From Aliiroseovarius marinus (lineage in GTDB: Bacteria > Pseudomonadota > Alphaproteobacteria > Rhodobacterales > Rhodobacteraceae), in NCBI RefSeq assembly GCF_004360145.1, contig NZ_SAIT01000003.1:186001-250000 (forward strand): DNA of 64,000 bases. Reading direction: 5' to 3'. The notes under the pieces are model-generated. The model searched no databases. It saw only the letters and a program-made list of their open reading frames with translations, and was not told the origin of the DNA. Position numbers and translations under genes: made by a program. Of this stretch, positions 40,163-49,829 are shown in pieces (the first letter of the stretch is position 1; each line of letters starts with the position of its first letter).

Positions 40163-40767
40163 CTGCCGAGAATAGCTTTTACGTAGCCTTGGGTTTCTTT
40201 GTAGGGCGGAACGCCATTGTATTTGGCCACAGCCTCGGGCCCAGCGTTATAAGCGGCCAAAGCAAGGCGCCATGAGCGGAACCGGTCATATTGCTGACGT
40301 AGATACCGCGCGCCGCCTTCCAGGTTTTGCGAGGGATTCCAAGGGTCTACGCCAAGTTTCTTGGCGGTGAACGGCATCAGCTGCGCAAGCCCAATGGCCC
40401 CAGCATGGCTTTTCGCCTTGGGATTCCATCCGCTTTCCTGCTGCACAAGCCGCAAGAACAGATCCTCGGGAATGCCGTGACGACGCGCCATGGCCTGCGC
40501 GATCGGCAGGTATTGGCCTTTGTAATTGCCGGTATAGCTGGGAATGCCATAACTGGTCGGCGTCGTCGGGGCGTTTGGCGTCAAACGCGAGGAGCCGGCG
40601 TATTGCTGTGCCGCGCGCGAATCCAACACACCGACCTGCGATTTGAAGGCGCTGCGCCCACCCGAACTGCCAAACAGGCTTTCGGCCTGCGCCATATTTC
40701 GCGGTGCTTCGATGGAAAGGGCCGCGATAAGGCTCAGCCCGGCGATCGTGAATACTCTTTGGCGCAA
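40159..40767 (-). CDS. Soluble lytic murein transglycosylase (SLT family)
   Basis: Cleaves peptidoglycan in the periplasm to leave 1,6-anhydromuramyl ends. 202 residues: signal peptide (residues 1-28, cleavage near AQA), a spacer rich in Ser/Pro/Thr, then an SLT domain with catalytic Glu111 in [20 protein letters not shown] and the [12 protein letters not shown] motif. The start appears to be TTG at 40767, preceded by GGGGGCGG. Confidence 0.88.
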   Translation of the reverse strand: MRQRVFTIAGLSLIAALSIEAPRNMAQAESLFGSSGGRSAFKSQVGVLDSRAAQQYAGSSRLTPNAPTTPTSYGIPSYTGNYKGQYLPIAQAMARRHGIPEDLFLRLVQQESGWNPKAKSHAGAIGLAQLMPFTAKKLGVDPWNPSQNLEGGARYLRQQYDRFRSWRLALAAYNAGPEAVAKYNGVPPYKETQGYVKAILGS

Positions 40768-40947
40768 ATGTCCGCCCCCAGCTTGAATACGGCGCTAATA
40801 TAGGCGTTGCAGACCCGTCTGGGAAGTGCCGCCGGGCGAAACGCGCAAATCTAAGCGCATTTGGGAATGTCGCCCACAGAAATCACGTTTCTCTCGCCCA
40901 CAGATGATGTAACCATATGGCCCAACTTAGAATCGAAAGGACGCAGG

Positions 40948-41484
40948 ATGGCAGGTTCGCTTAACAAGGTCATGCTTATTGGTAATCTGGGTGCAGACCC
41001 CGAGGTACGGACCTTCCAGAATGGTGGCAAAGTGTGCAACCTGCGCATTGCGACCTCGGAAACCTGGAAAGACCGCAACACCGGCGAGCGTCGCGAGAAA
41101 ACCGAATGGCACACCGTGTCCGTCTTCTCGGAAGGTCTGGTCCGCGTGTGTGAGCAGTTCTTGCGCAAAGGCTCGAAAGTCTATGTCGAAGGTCAACTGC
41201 AGACCCGTAAGTGGCAAGACCAGTCCGGCAATGACCGTTATTCGACCGAGGTCGTGCTGCAAGGCTTTAACGGCACGCTGACCATGCTGGATGGCCGCAG
41301 CGGTGGCCAAGGCGGCGGTGGTCAAGGTGGCGGCTATGGCGGCGGCGGTGGCGGCTATGGTGGTGGCAACCAGGGCGGTGGCTTCGGTGGTGGCAACCAG
41401 GGCGGTGGCTTCGGTGGTGGCGGCCAAGGTGGCGGTGGTCCCGCTCCGGCTGGTGGTGGTTTCGACGACGAAATCCCGTTCTAA
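40948..41484 (+). CDS. ssb: Single-stranded DNA-binding protein
   Basis: Coats single-stranded DNA and recruits replication/repair partners. 178 residues: an OB-fold ([18 protein letters not shown] ... WHTVSVFSE ... [17 protein letters not shown]), a long Gly-rich linker with two exact 9-residue repeats GGGNQGGGF, and the acidic partner-binding tip DDEIPF. ATG at 40948 follows AAAGGACGCAGG. An 87-base open extension upstream is not conserved. Confidence 0.97.
   Translation: MAGSLNKVMLIGNLGADPEVRTFQNGGKVCNLRIATSETWKDRNTGERREKTEWHTVSVFSEGLVRVCEQFLRKGSKVYVEGQLQTRKWQDQSGNDRYSTEVVLQGFNGTLTMLDGRSGGQGGGGQGGGYGGGGGGYGGGNQGGGFGGGNQGGGFGGGGQGGGGPAPAGGGFDDEIPF
41359..41412 (+). repeat. Two tandem 27-bp units inside ssb
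   Basis: Units 41359-41385 and 41386-41412 are identical at the base level and encode GGGNQGGGF twice in the flexible linker; a degraded third unit follows. A slippage-prone in-frame repeat. Confidence 0.85.
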
Positions 41485-41520
41485 AGCACTCATAAAACAC
41501 ACAAAACAAGGAGGCGCGCG

Positions 41521-42591
41521 ATGTCATGGTCATTTCCAATCGGGCGCCTTTTTGGCTCGCAGCTGCGCGTCCATGTGACGTTCTTTCTTCTGCTGGCCTT
41601 CATTGGCGCCTCGACCTGGTCTGAACAAGGCCCCGAAGCCGCGCTTTGGACCATCGTCTTCGTACTTCTGCTGTTTGCCTGCGTTGTGGCGCATGAATTC
41701 GGCCACGCGCTGATGGCGCGCCGCTTTGGCATCCGCACGCCGGACGTGACGCTTCTGCCCATCGGCGGATTGGCGCGGTTGGAACGCATGCCCGAGAACC
41801 CGCGGCAGGAAATTCTGGTCGCGTTGGCCGGACCGGCCGTGAACGTGGTGATCTGGGCGGTTCTGACGCTCTTGATCGGCGCCCCGACCGAGACCGAGCA
41901 GCTGACCGGCATGGCGATTACCCCCTCCACCCTGCCCTCGCAACTGGCGACGCTGAACCTGATCCTTGCGGTCTTTAACTTGGTCCCGGCCTTCCCGATG
42001 GATGGCGGACGGGTGCTTCGTGCGGTTTTATCGATGTTCACCGATCGTGTCAGGGCAACACGTATCGCCGCGGGCGCGGGGCAATTTGTGGCCTTCCTGA
42101 TGGCGCTGACCGGTCTTATGTCCGGCAACCTGATGCTGGTGCTGATCGCGGGCTTTATCTTTATCGCAGCGGGCGGCGAAAGCGCGGACGTCGCCATGCG
42201 CGACGTGGCGCGCAAGCTGATGGCGCGCGATGCGATGATCACGGAATATGAAAGTCTGCGTCCCGAGGATCCCATCGCCCTTGCGGCGACCACCCTGATC
42301 CGGACCACGCAGCACGAGTTTCCGGTGCTGGATATCGAAGGACATTTGGCCGGCTTCCTGACCCGCGAAGCGCTGTTTCATGCGATGGCCGAAGGCGCCG
42401 CGGACACCCGTGTGGGAGATGTAATGACGTCTGTTCCGGCGGCCGCACTGACGGACGGGCTCGAGATGATCCTTGAACGGATGGGCACTGCGCCGACCGT
42501 CGCGGTTCTGGACGCCGAGGGGCATCTTCTAGGCTATATCACCCGTGAAAATGTGGGTGAGCTGATGGTGATTGCCAACGCACGCAAGTGA
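41521..42591 (+). CDS. Site-2 protease family protein with C-terminal CBS domains
   Basis: A 356-residue membrane metalloprotease: His58-Glu59-x-x-His62 (HEFGH) in the second helix, NLVPAFPMDGGRVL supplying the third ligand, about six membrane helices, then two CBS domains from residue 240 (MARDAMITEY..., VGDVMTSVPAAAL...). CBS modules usually sense adenine nucleotides. Substrate unknown. It is 36 bases after ssb with a strong AAGGAGG site. Distinct from rseP, as there are no PDZ domains. Confidence 0.9.
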   Translation: MSWSFPIGRLFGSQLRVHVTFFLLLAFIGASTWSEQGPEAALWTIVFVLLLFACVVAHEFGHALMARRFGIRTPDVTLLPIGGLARLERMPENPRQEILVALAGPAVNVVIWAVLTLLIGAPTETEQLTGMAITPSTLPSQLATLNLILAVFNLVPAFPMDGGRVLRAVLSMFTDRVRATRIAAGAGQFVAFLMALTGLMSGNLMLVLIAGFIFIAAGGESADVAMRDVARKLMARDAMITEYESLRPEDPIALAATTLIRTTQHEFPVLDIEGHLAGFLTREALFHAMAEGAADTRVGDVMTSVPAAALTDGLEMILERMGTAPTVAVLDAEGHLLGYITRENVGELMVIANARK

Positions 42592-42599
42592 CTTGAGGC

Positions 42600-43709
42600 T
42601 TAGGCGTCTGCCAAAGCCTCGGTCAGCACGTCTTTGACCACACCCATATCGACGTCGTCGGCCACGAAAGCATCGCCAATCGCGCGTGCCAGAATGAAGC
42701 GCAGCTTGCCCTGCACAACCTTCTTGTCCTGTGCCATCAGCGCGATCAAACCCTCCGCATCGGGCAGATCACCGGGGATGTCGCGGATGTCTTTCTTCAT
42801 CCCCATGGCCGCCAAATGCTCGCGGAAGCGCGAGGGGCTTTCTTGGCTCATCAGCCCCAACCGGGCCGAGGTTTCAAACGCGAGTGCGCAGCCAATGGCG
42901 ACGCCTTCGCCATGCAACAAACGGTCGGAATAGCCGGTCGCCGCTTCAAGCGCGTGGCCAAACGTGTGACCAAGGTTCAAAAGCGCGCGGTCGCCTTGCT
43001 CGGTCTCATCCCGCACAACGATGTCGGCTTTCATCTGTACCGACCAACGCACGGCTTCTTCGCGCAGCGCCAAGTCACCCGCTGCCAGTGCGGGCCCGTT
43101 CACTTCGAGCCAATCGAAGAAGGACGCGTCGCCCAGACCGCCATATTTCACGACTTCGCCATAGCCCGCCAGAAAATCACGCGGTTTCAGCGTGCCCAAC
43201 ACGTCGATATCCGCCAGCACCAACGAGGGCTGGTGGAACGCACCAATCAGGTTCTTGCCCTGCGGCGCATTGATCCCGGTCTTGCCCCCGACCGAACTGT
43301 CCACCTGCGCCAGCAGCGAGGTCGGCAACTGCACGAACCGCACGCCACGGCGCAGGATCGCGGCGGCAAAGCCCACCAGATCGCCGATCACGCCGCCGCC
43401 AAAGGCCAGAACGACGTCTTTGCGCTCGACCTTTTGCTCCAGCAGCCATTCGACGGTCTGCATCAGATAAGGCCAGCTTTTGGTGCTTTCTCCGGGCGGC
43501 AGGATCAGCGCTTCCGAGGCAATCCCCTCGGCCGAGAGCCCAGCTTTCAGAGCGTCCAGATGCAGACCTGCAACCGTTTCCTCCGTCACGATCCAGACCT
43601 TCGGGCGCGGCAGCAAGGGTGAGATTTCGGCCCCGGCACGTGCGATCAATCCCGGCGCGATGCGGACGTCATAGGCGCGATCATCTAAGGGGACGTGAAC
43701 GGTGGTCAT
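42600..43709 (-). CDS. aroB: 3-dehydroquinate synthase
   Basis: Converts DAHP to 3-dehydroquinate with NAD and a divalent metal. 369 residues with AFGGGVIGDLVGFAAA, SVGGKTGINAPQGKN, and the zinc-ligand region NLGHTFGHALEAATG and HGEGVAIG. Its ATG overlaps the aroK stop (ATGA), giving an aroK-aroB operon. Confidence 0.97.
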   Translation of the reverse strand: MTTVHVPLDDRAYDVRIAPGLIARAGAEISPLLPRPKVWIVTEETVAGLHLDALKAGLSAEGIASEALILPPGESTKSWPYLMQTVEWLLEQKVERKDVVLAFGGGVIGDLVGFAAAILRRGVRFVQLPTSLLAQVDSSVGGKTGINAPQGKNLIGAFHQPSLVLADIDVLGTLKPRDFLAGYGEVVKYGGLGDASFFDWLEVNGPALAAGDLALREEAVRWSVQMKADIVVRDETEQGDRALLNLGHTFGHALEAATGYSDRLLHGEGVAIGCALAFETSARLGLMSQESPSRFREHLAAMGMKKDIRDIPGDLPDAEGLIALMAQDKKVVQGKLRFILARAIGDAFVADDVDMGVVKDVLTEALADA

Positions 43710-44323
43710 TCGGGGATCTCCTCAAGCACATCCGGGCGGGTCTTCAGAACCTCGATCACCGCCTCGGTCATCTGCGCGATGGTATAGTCAGGATGGGCAT
43801 CCACAGCCACATCTGCCAGCTCGTAAACCGGCACGCGGGCGTTGTAAATTTCGGTCAGCGTGGCCTTTGGGTCAGGTGTACGTAGCAGCGGGCGCGTGTC
43901 CTTATGCTTCACCCGGTTCCACAGTAGCTCCAGATCCGCACGCAGCAGAAGCGAGACGCCCCGGTCGCTGATCATGGTGCGGTTGCGTTCGGCCATGAAG
44001 GCCCCGCCGCCGGTCGACAGGATGGCACGCGGTCCGTCCAGAAGACGCCCGATCACTTCAGTTTCGCGGTCGCGGAAAAAGGCCTCTCCGTCGCGCTCGA
44101 AGATCTCGGCGATCGACATATTGGCCGCGCGCACAATCTCTTCATCGCTGTCCAGAAACGGAACATCCAGACGGGCGGCCAGCGCCTGTCCGACGGCGGT
44201 TTTCCCCGCCCCCATCATGCCCACCATGACGATGGATTTCTTTAATTTGAATGCCAAAGCGGCGCCCACTTGCCCAAATTCAGATTTCTTTCCTGAATGG
44301 CGTGATCTTGCGGAAAATACCAT
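43706..44323 (-). CDS. aroK: Shikimate kinase
   Basis: Phosphorylates shikimate. P-loop GMMGAGKTAVGQALA, substrate motif FLDSDEEI, second motif STGGGAF and a LID region with LLRADLELLWNRV. The start is uncertain: I take ATG 44323 (205 residues), but a TTG at 44338 and later GTG/TTG codons near the SIVMVGMMGAGK core are possible, and none has a clear ribosome site. Coupled to aroB. Confidence 0.94.
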   Translation of the reverse strand: MVFSARSRHSGKKSEFGQVGAALAFKLKKSIVMVGMMGAGKTAVGQALAARLDVPFLDSDEEIVRAANMSIAEIFERDGEAFFRDRETEVIGRLLDGPRAILSTGGGAFMAERNRTMISDRGVSLLLRADLELLWNRVKHKDTRPLLRTPDPKATLTEIYNARVPVYELADVAVDAHPDYTIAQMTEAVIEVLKTRPDVLEEIPE

Positions 44324-44373
44324 ATATAAAATCAGCAAAACGAAGACCGAGGCAGAAAAATAGGTGATCCTCT

Positions 44374-44511
44374 ATGCTGATCCGCTTGATCAAGCTTTTG
44401 TTCTTTTTGGCGATTCTGGGCGTGATTGGGCTGTCGGGCTATGCCTATCTGGGCGATATGTCGCCCCCCAGCGCGCCGCAAAGTACCACAGTGACGTTGA
44501 ATGGCGGTTAA
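44374..44511 (+). CDS. 45-residue single-pass membrane peptide
   Basis: MLIRLIKLLFFLAILGVIGL begins the peptide: two basic residues, then a hydrophobic helix, then a polar tail ending TTVTLNGG. The stop lies inside the next gene, whose ATG overlaps it by 11 bases in another frame, so translation is likely coupled. Short but well placed; no function can be assigned. Confidence 0.6.
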   Translation: MLIRLIKLLFFLAILGVIGLSGYAYLGDMSPPSAPQSTTVTLNGG

Positions 44512-46084
44512 TGGTCCCTGCAAAGCCGCGATTATAGGCGCGGTTTTGGCCCTGACCGGGGGACCGGTGCAGGCGCAGGTGACGCAAGGCGCGCCCTTGT
44601 CGGCAATCGGTTGGCTGTCTGACAGTGTCGCCCTGCCGCCCCCATCCATCGACAGCGCGGTATTGCCCCCTGACCCAAATGAACCAGACGTGACGACAGG
44701 CGCATCGGTTGCCCAAGTCACGATGAGCCTTCTGGAAACCCCGGTGCTGGACGCCGTTGGATTGTTGTCCAGCGCGACCACAGGGTTTTCGCGCGATTTG
44801 TGGGGCAGTTCCCGCCCGGATGATCTGGCGCGGCGCATCACGGACATGCCTTTGTACCTGTATCCAGCGATGCAGGACCTGCTGAACACGCTTCTTCTGG
44901 CCGAGCTCAATCCACCCAAAGGCGCGCGCACCGGCGATGATCGCCTGTTCATGGCACGGGTCGATCGGCTGTTGTCCATCGGCGCCTTGGATCAGGCTGA
45001 GGCACTGTTAAACCGGGCCGGAACCAGTAATCCGCGCGTGTTCCGTCGCGGCTTTGACACTGCACTGCTTCTTGGCACCGAGGATCGGTTTTGCGAGATC
45101 CTGACGAACTCTCCTGACCTCAGCCCGACCTTCACCGCGCGTGTCTTCTGCTTGGCCCGGTCTGGCGAATGGGACGCAGCAGTCCTGACGCTCGAAACTG
45201 GACGCGCTCTGGGGTACATTTCGGATTTCGAGGACGCGCTGCTGGCGCGTTTTCTGGATCCTGAATTGTTTGAAGGCGAGCCTCCCTTGCGGCGCCCGCA
45301 TGATCTGACCCCCCTGACCTTCCGCATGTTCGAAGCAATTGGCGAGCATATCCCGACCGGAAACCTGCCGCTGGCCTTCGCGCAGGCCGATTTGCGCGCC
45401 AATATCGGCTGGAAAGCGCGTGCTGAAGCAGCCGAGCGTCTGGCCCGTGTGGGGGCTGCCACGCCGAACCAACTGCTGGGGCTTTATACTGAACGCCGTC
45501 CTGCGGCCTCGGGCGGAATTTGGGACCGGATGCAGAGCGTGCGCCGGCTTGAACAGAGCCTGAGTAGCGGCAATGAAGCCGCGCTAAGCGCATCCTTGAC
45601 CACCCTCTGGCCGCAGATCGAGGACGCGGCGCTGGAAGTCCCCTTCGCACGCCTGTTTGGTGAGCGGCTGATGTCACAGATTCCGCAACACCCGGACGCA
45701 CGAGACGTGGCTCTGTCTTTGGGGCTTTTGTCGTCCAAAAGCGAAGAATTCGCGGCTGCGTGGCCAACGCGCAGTACCGGGAAAGAAGCCCTGTTGACGG
45801 CGATTGCTTTGGGCAACACAGAGGACGCCTCGGGCTACAACGCAACATCGCGGGCGGTAGTGGAAGGCATGAACGCGCAAGACGTACCGGTGCGCTTGAA
45901 ATCTCTGATGGAGAGCAACCGGATGGGCGAAGCCATCCTGCGCGCCATTACGCTTTATGAGAACGGAACACACGGCAACCTGGACGAGATCGCGGATGCG
46001 CTGGCCTTCTTCCGCCAGATCGGTCTGGAGCGGATTGCGCGCCAAGCCGCGCTAGAGGTTCTGATCCTCGAGAGGCGCGGATGA
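44501..46084 (+). CDS. Large exported protein of unknown function, alpha-helical repeats
   Basis: 527 residues. A signal peptide with cleavage near VQA-QV (residue 25) is followed by a Pro/Asp-rich linker and a mostly helical body with Leu/Ala-rich pairs of helices (for example DRLLSIGALDQAEALLNRAG and DAAVLTLETGRALG) that look like TPR-type solenoid repeats. No catalytic motif recognised. Between a 45-residue membrane peptide (11-base overlap) and xerD (ATGA overlap), so a three-gene transcript is likely. May be a periplasmic or outer-membrane scaffold; unproven. Confidence 0.8.
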   Translation: MAVNGPCKAAIIGAVLALTGGPVQAQVTQGAPLSAIGWLSDSVALPPPSIDSAVLPPDPNEPDVTTGASVAQVTMSLLETPVLDAVGLLSSATTGFSRDLWGSSRPDDLARRITDMPLYLYPAMQDLLNTLLLAELNPPKGARTGDDRLFMARVDRLLSIGALDQAEALLNRAGTSNPRVFRRGFDTALLLGTEDRFCEILTNSPDLSPTFTARVFCLARSGEWDAAVLTLETGRALGYISDFEDALLARFLDPELFEGEPPLRRPHDLTPLTFRMFEAIGEHIPTGNLPLAFAQADLRANIGWKARAEAAERLARVGAATPNQLLGLYTERRPAASGGIWDRMQSVRRLEQSLSSGNEAALSASLTTLWPQIEDAALEVPFARLFGERLMSQIPQHPDARDVALSLGLLSSKSEEFAAAWPTRSTGKEALLTAIALGNTEDASGYNATSRAVVEGMNAQDVPVRLKSLMESNRMGEAILRAITLYENGTHGNLDEIADALAFFRQIGLERIARQAALEVLILERRG

Positions 46085-47019
46085 CCCCCGACCACGCGCG
46101 CTGGATCTCGGCCTTTCTGGATGCGCAGGCGGCCGAACTTGGCGCATCTGAAAACACACGGCTGGCCTATGGGCGCGACCTGAAGGCCTTTACCGAGTTC
46201 ATCGAGGACAAATCCAAGCGGTTTGATGACCTGTCACGCGCAGATATCGAAGCCTATCTGGTCGATTGCGACGTGCAGGGTTTGGCGGCCTCGACCCGTG
46301 CGCGCAGGCTGTCTTCGATCAAGCAATTGTTTCGCTTTGCCTATGAAGAAGGCTGGCGCACGGACAATCCAGCCCTGAAAATTCGCGGGCCGGGGCAGAT
46401 GAAATCGCTGCCGAAAACCCTGTCGGAAGAGCAGGTAGAGGCGCTTTTGGGCGCCACCCGCGCCGTGGGACGCACGGATGCAGACCGGCTGCGCAATATC
46501 TGTTTGATGGAGCTGCTCTATGCCACCGGGATGCGCGTCAGTGAACTTGTGTCCCTGCCCGTTTCCGCTACGCGCGGCGATCCCCAGCTTCTTCTGATCC
46601 GCGGCAAAGGCGACAAGGACCGGCTGGTGCCGCTGTCGTCCGAGGCCCGCGCCGCGCTGTCTGACTGGCTGGAGTATCGCGACACTGCCGAAGACACCGC
46701 GCGGATCGAGAAAGGCGCAAAGCCCTCGCCCTTCCTGTTCCCCTCCACGGGCGCCTCTGGCCATCTGACGCGACACCGGTTCTATGCGATCATCAAGGAC
46801 ATTGCCGTAGCTGCAGGCGTGTCACCCGGCGACGTCACGCCCCACCGGTTGCGCCACGCTTTTGCAACACATCTGCTGGCCCATGGCGCTGACCTCAGGT
46901 CAATACAGGCCCTACTTGGCCACGCCGATCTTGCCACCACCGAAATCTACACGCATGTTCTGGAAGAACGCCTGCGCGAGCTGGTCTTCACCCACCATCC
47001 GCTTGCCGAAAAGGACTAG
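46081..47019 (+). CDS. xerD: Site-specific tyrosine recombinase XerD
   Basis: Resolves chromosome dimers at dif with XerC and FtsK. 312 residues: core-binding SAM-like domain (SENTRLAYGRDLKAFTEF), then a catalytic domain with Arg in ATGMRVSELVSL, Lys in RGKGDKDRLVPL, HRLRHAFATHLL, LLGHADLATTEIYTH and the nucleophile Tyr in EIYTHV. XerD rather than XerC is inferred from its neighbourhood near aroK; no second Xer is present. Confidence 0.92.
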   Translation: MTPDHARWISAFLDAQAAELGASENTRLAYGRDLKAFTEFIEDKSKRFDDLSRADIEAYLVDCDVQGLAASTRARRLSSIKQLFRFAYEEGWRTDNPALKIRGPGQMKSLPKTLSEEQVEALLGATRAVGRTDADRLRNICLMELLYATGMRVSELVSLPVSATRGDPQLLLIRGKGDKDRLVPLSSEARAALSDWLEYRDTAEDTARIEKGAKPSPFLFPSTGASGHLTRHRFYAIIKDIAVAAGVSPGDVTPHRLRHAFATHLLAHGADLRSIQALLGHADLATTEIYTHVLEERLRELVFTHHPLAEKD

Positions 47020-47022
47020 GTC

Positions 47023-47385
47023 ATGAGTGTTCTGGTAACCGTTCTGATCCTGCTGATCGCCGCGCTTCATCTCTATATCCTGTGGTTCGAGATGTTCGCA
47101 TGGGAAAGCCGCGGCCCGAAGATCTTTCGCAGCTTTCCGAGTGATCTGTTCGCACCGACCAAAGCCATGGCTGCCAATCAGGGGCTCTATAACGGCTTTC
47201 TGGCCGCTGGCCTGATCTGGTCACGCCTGATTTCAGATTCCGCTTGGGCGCAGAATGTCGCGCTGTTCTTTTTGGCCTGCGTTGCCGTCGCGGGCATTTT
47301 CGGGGCGGCGACCGCATCTAAGAAGATCTTTCAGGTGCAAGCCCTGCCCGCCCTGATCACCATCGGGGTGCTTCTGATCAGCTGA
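47023..47385 (+). CDS. DUF1304 membrane protein
   Basis: 120 residues with four predicted membrane helices and the family opening AALHLYILWFEMFAWES, then TKAMAANQGLYNGFLAAGLIW (two blocks). Family function unknown. It follows xerD by 3 bases and faces the RatA-type gene tail to tail with no gap. Confidence 0.85.
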   Translation: MSVLVTVLILLIAALHLYILWFEMFAWESRGPKIFRSFPSDLFAPTKAMAANQGLYNGFLAAGLIWSRLISDSAWAQNVALFFLACVAVAGIFGAATASKKIFQVQALPALITIGVLLIS

Positions 47386-47835
47386 TCAGCTGGCGTAGAG
47401 CGCCTTCGCGCGCTTTTCGAATGCCGCCACGATCCGGTGCATCGCCTCGTTGAAGACAAGGCCGATCACCTTTTGAAGCATCGGGCTTTTGAACTCGAAA
47501 TCCACAAAGAACTCGACTTCGCAGCCCTGCGGGTGGTCTTTGAAGATCCAGAAGGATTTCAGGTATTTGAACGGCCCATCGAGATATTCCGTATCAATCC
47601 GCTGCCCTGCCTGATCCAAGGTCACGCGGCTGGTAAAGCGTTCGCGGAACACCTTGAAGCTGATAACAAGATCCGCTTCCATCAACTGACGGCCATCGTC
47701 CAGCGGCACCACCCGACGGACCCGCGCGGCTGAATTCCACGGCAAAAACTCGGGATAGCGACCAACATCCGCCACAAGATCGTACATCTGGCTGGCCGTA
47801 TAGGGCATCACGCGTTTTTCGCCATGAGTCGGCAT
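47386..47835 (-). CDS. RatA/Coq10-type START-domain protein
   Basis: 149 residues of the polyketide cyclase/START superfamily. Motifs: [25 protein letters not shown], the D-GP-FKYL segment [13 protein letters not shown] and the C-terminal [17 protein letters not shown]. In mitochondria and alphaproteobacteria such proteins bind ubiquinone; the E. coli homologue is called RatA. The ATG at 47835 opens MPTHGEKR. Divergent from hpt. Confidence 0.88.
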   Translation of the reverse strand: MPTHGEKRVMPYTASQMYDLVADVGRYPEFLPWNSAARVRRVVPLDDGRQLMEADLVISFKVFRERFTSRVTLDQAGQRIDTEYLDGPFKYLKSFWIFKDHPQGCEVEFFVDFEFKSPMLQKVIGLVFNEAMHRIVAAFEKRAKALYAS

Positions 47836-47904
47836 ATTGGGCTTTTTCCTTCTCTGTCAGACGCACATGTCTTAGGAATGCAGGCGAGAATCAAGGGGGA
47901 AGCA

Positions 47905-48462
47905 ATGGTTCAGCGACCATATGTCATTGATACGCTCATCTCGGCCAAGCAAATCGCGGCACGGGTGGAAGAACTGGCAAAAGAAATCCACGACGAGTTT
48001 GATGGTACCGACAAACTGGTTGTCGTCGGGTTACTGAGGGGATCGTTCGTGTTCATCGCGGATGTGGTGCGCGAACTGGACCTGCCCGTCGAGGTCGATT
48101 TCCTGGAAGCGTCCTCTTACGGAAACTCGACCGAAAGCAGCCGGGAAGTCCGTATTCTCAAGGACTTGCGCGGCGAGATTGCCGGACGCGATGTGCTGGT
48201 GGTCGAGGATATCGTCGACACAGGCTTTACTCTGCAACACGTGATCAAGCTGTTGCATGCCAAGGGCCCGCGCAAGCTGCGCACCATCGCCCTTCTGGAC
48301 AAGCCGTCCCGACGCGAGGTCGATGTGAAAGCCGACTGGACCGGGTTCGAGATCCCGGATGAATTCGTCGTCGGCTATGGCATCGACTTTGCGCAACGCA
48401 ATCGCAACCTGCCCCATATCGGCAAGGTGCGCTTCTTGGATACCCAAGACGGCGAGAGCTGA
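47905..48462 (+). CDS. hpt: Hypoxanthine phosphoribosyltransferase
   Basis: Salvages hypoxanthine and guanine with PRPP. 185 residues with the PRPP loop [14 protein letters not shown], the [19 protein letters not shown] substrate loop and the C-terminal [20 protein letters not shown] block (read in parts). The ATG at 47905 follows AAGGGGGA; an upstream open frame is rejected as it overlaps the divergent gene. A 58-codon gene follows after 3 bases. Confidence 0.96.
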   Translation: MVQRPYVIDTLISAKQIAARVEELAKEIHDEFDGTDKLVVVGLLRGSFVFIADVVRELDLPVEVDFLEASSYGNSTESSREVRILKDLRGEIAGRDVLVVEDIVDTGFTLQHVIKLLHAKGPRKLRTIALLDKPSRREVDVKADWTGFEIPDEFVVGYGIDFAQRNRNLPHIGKVRFLDTQDGES

Positions 48463-48465
48463 GCA

Positions 48466-48642
48466 ATGAACCCGCTTTGGCTTCTCAGGATGTCAAAATG
48501 GGCGCGTAACCCGCCCTCGGCCAAACGGGTGGTGCTTGGCCTTGTCGTGATTGCGATCTGTCTGGCGTTGTTCGCGTATGAATACTTCATTGGTGCGCCC
48601 GACTGGATGGAAATCGAGCGCATCAGAAGGCCTAAGTCTTAA
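48466..48642 (+). CDS. 58-residue single-pass membrane protein
   Basis: MNPLWLLRMSKWARNPPSAK, then a hydrophobic helix (VVLGLVVIAICLALFAYEYF) and a polar tail GAPDWMEIERIRRPKS. It starts 3 bases after the hpt stop and ends 5 bases before the lipA stop on the other strand. I recall similar small proteins after hpt in related Rhodobacteraceae. Function unknown. Confidence 0.72.
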   Translation: MNPLWLLRMSKWARNPPSAKRVVLGLVVIAICLALFAYEYFIGAPDWMEIERIRRPKS

Positions 48643-48647
48643 TCATA

Positions 48648-49598
48648 TCAGGCTTTTGCAAGACTTTCTTCACGCGCCTTGCGCAGCTGCGCGAAGTCAT
48701 CACCTGCGTGATAGGACGAGCGTGTCAGCGGGGTGGCGGACACCATCAGGAAGCCCTTACCGTAAGCCGCCGTTTCGTAATCCTTGAACTCGTCCGGGTG
48801 CACAAAGCGCTCGACCGCGTGGTGCTTCGGCGTGGGCTGCAGATACTGCCCGATGGTCAGGAAATCGATGTCCGCGGCGCGCATATCATCCATGATCTGC
48901 ATGACCGCCTGACGATCCTCGCCCAGCCCGACCATGATGCCGGATTTGGTAAACATCGAGGGGTCCAGTTCTTTCACGCGCTGGAGCAGACGAAGCGAGT
49001 GGAAATAACGCGCGCCGGGGCGTACTTCAGGGTACAGGCCCGGAACGGTTTCGAGGTTGTGGTTGAACACGTCAGGACGCGCTTCAACGACGGTTTCCAG
49101 CACGCTGTCGTCACATTTCAGGAAGTCCGGCGTCAGGATCTCGATCGTCGTATCGGGCGACTGGTGACGGACGGCACGGATCGTCTGGGCAAAATGCTCT
49201 GCCCCACCGTCTTTCAGGTCATCCCGGTCCACCGAGGTGATGACAACGTGGTTCAGACCCAGTTTCTTCACCGCATGTGCCACACGGCCCGGTTCGAACG
49301 CGTCCAGATCATCCGGCTTGCCGGTGGCGACGTTGCAGAAGGTGCAGCCACGGGTACAGATCTCGCCCATGATCATCATGGTGGCGTGGCCTTGGCTCCA
49401 GCACTCGCCTGCATTGGGGCAACCTGCCTCTTCACAGACGGTGACCAGATTGTTCTCGCGCATGATCTTATGCGTCTCGGCATAGCCCTTGCCGCCGGGC
49501 GCCTTCACACGGATCCAGCTGGGTTTCTTGGGCTGAGCGTTATCCTTGCGATGCGCCTTTTCAGGGTGGCGGCTTTCAGGGATTTTCAGATCACGCAT
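48648..49598 (-). CDS. lipA: Lipoyl synthase
   Basis: A radical-SAM enzyme that inserts two sulfurs into octanoyl chains on lipoyl domains. 316 residues: auxiliary cluster cysteines in [13 protein letters not shown], the radical-SAM motif [13 protein letters not shown], and the C-terminal RSSYHAG motif. The ATG at 49598 opens [14 protein letters not shown]. No lipB is in the window. Confidence 0.97.
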   Translation of the reverse strand: MRDLKIPESRHPEKAHRKDNAQPKKPSWIRVKAPGGKGYAETHKIMRENNLVTVCEEAGCPNAGECWSQGHATMMIMGEICTRGCTFCNVATGKPDDLDAFEPGRVAHAVKKLGLNHVVITSVDRDDLKDGGAEHFAQTIRAVRHQSPDTTIEILTPDFLKCDDSVLETVVEARPDVFNHNLETVPGLYPEVRPGARYFHSLRLLQRVKELDPSMFTKSGIMVGLGEDRQAVMQIMDDMRAADIDFLTIGQYLQPTPKHHAVERFVHPDEFKDYETAAYGKGFLMVSATPLTRSSYHAGDDFAQLRKAREESLAKA

Positions 49599-49829
49599 GG
49601 CTTTCCTCCGGGCCAGTAGTTCTGACCTATATAAGCGCCCCGTGCCCCCAAGTCACCTTCAAAGCTTGTTTTCCAGATATGCAGTGGGCGCATAGCCAAA
49701 CGCCGGAACGACCCAAAATGACGCGGTGCAGAAAAACCCCGTTGAGCACCATTTGGAATCGTTCTAATCCTTCCATCAACGCGCGAAGCGATTCCCAGCC
49801 ACGCGCTTAGACAGTAAAGGATTTTCCCA

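Noticed and set aside
41300-41460. Repeated GGTGGTGGC tracts as a possible CRISPR or other array
   Set aside because: They are in-frame codons for the Gly-rich linker of ssb; no spacer pattern.
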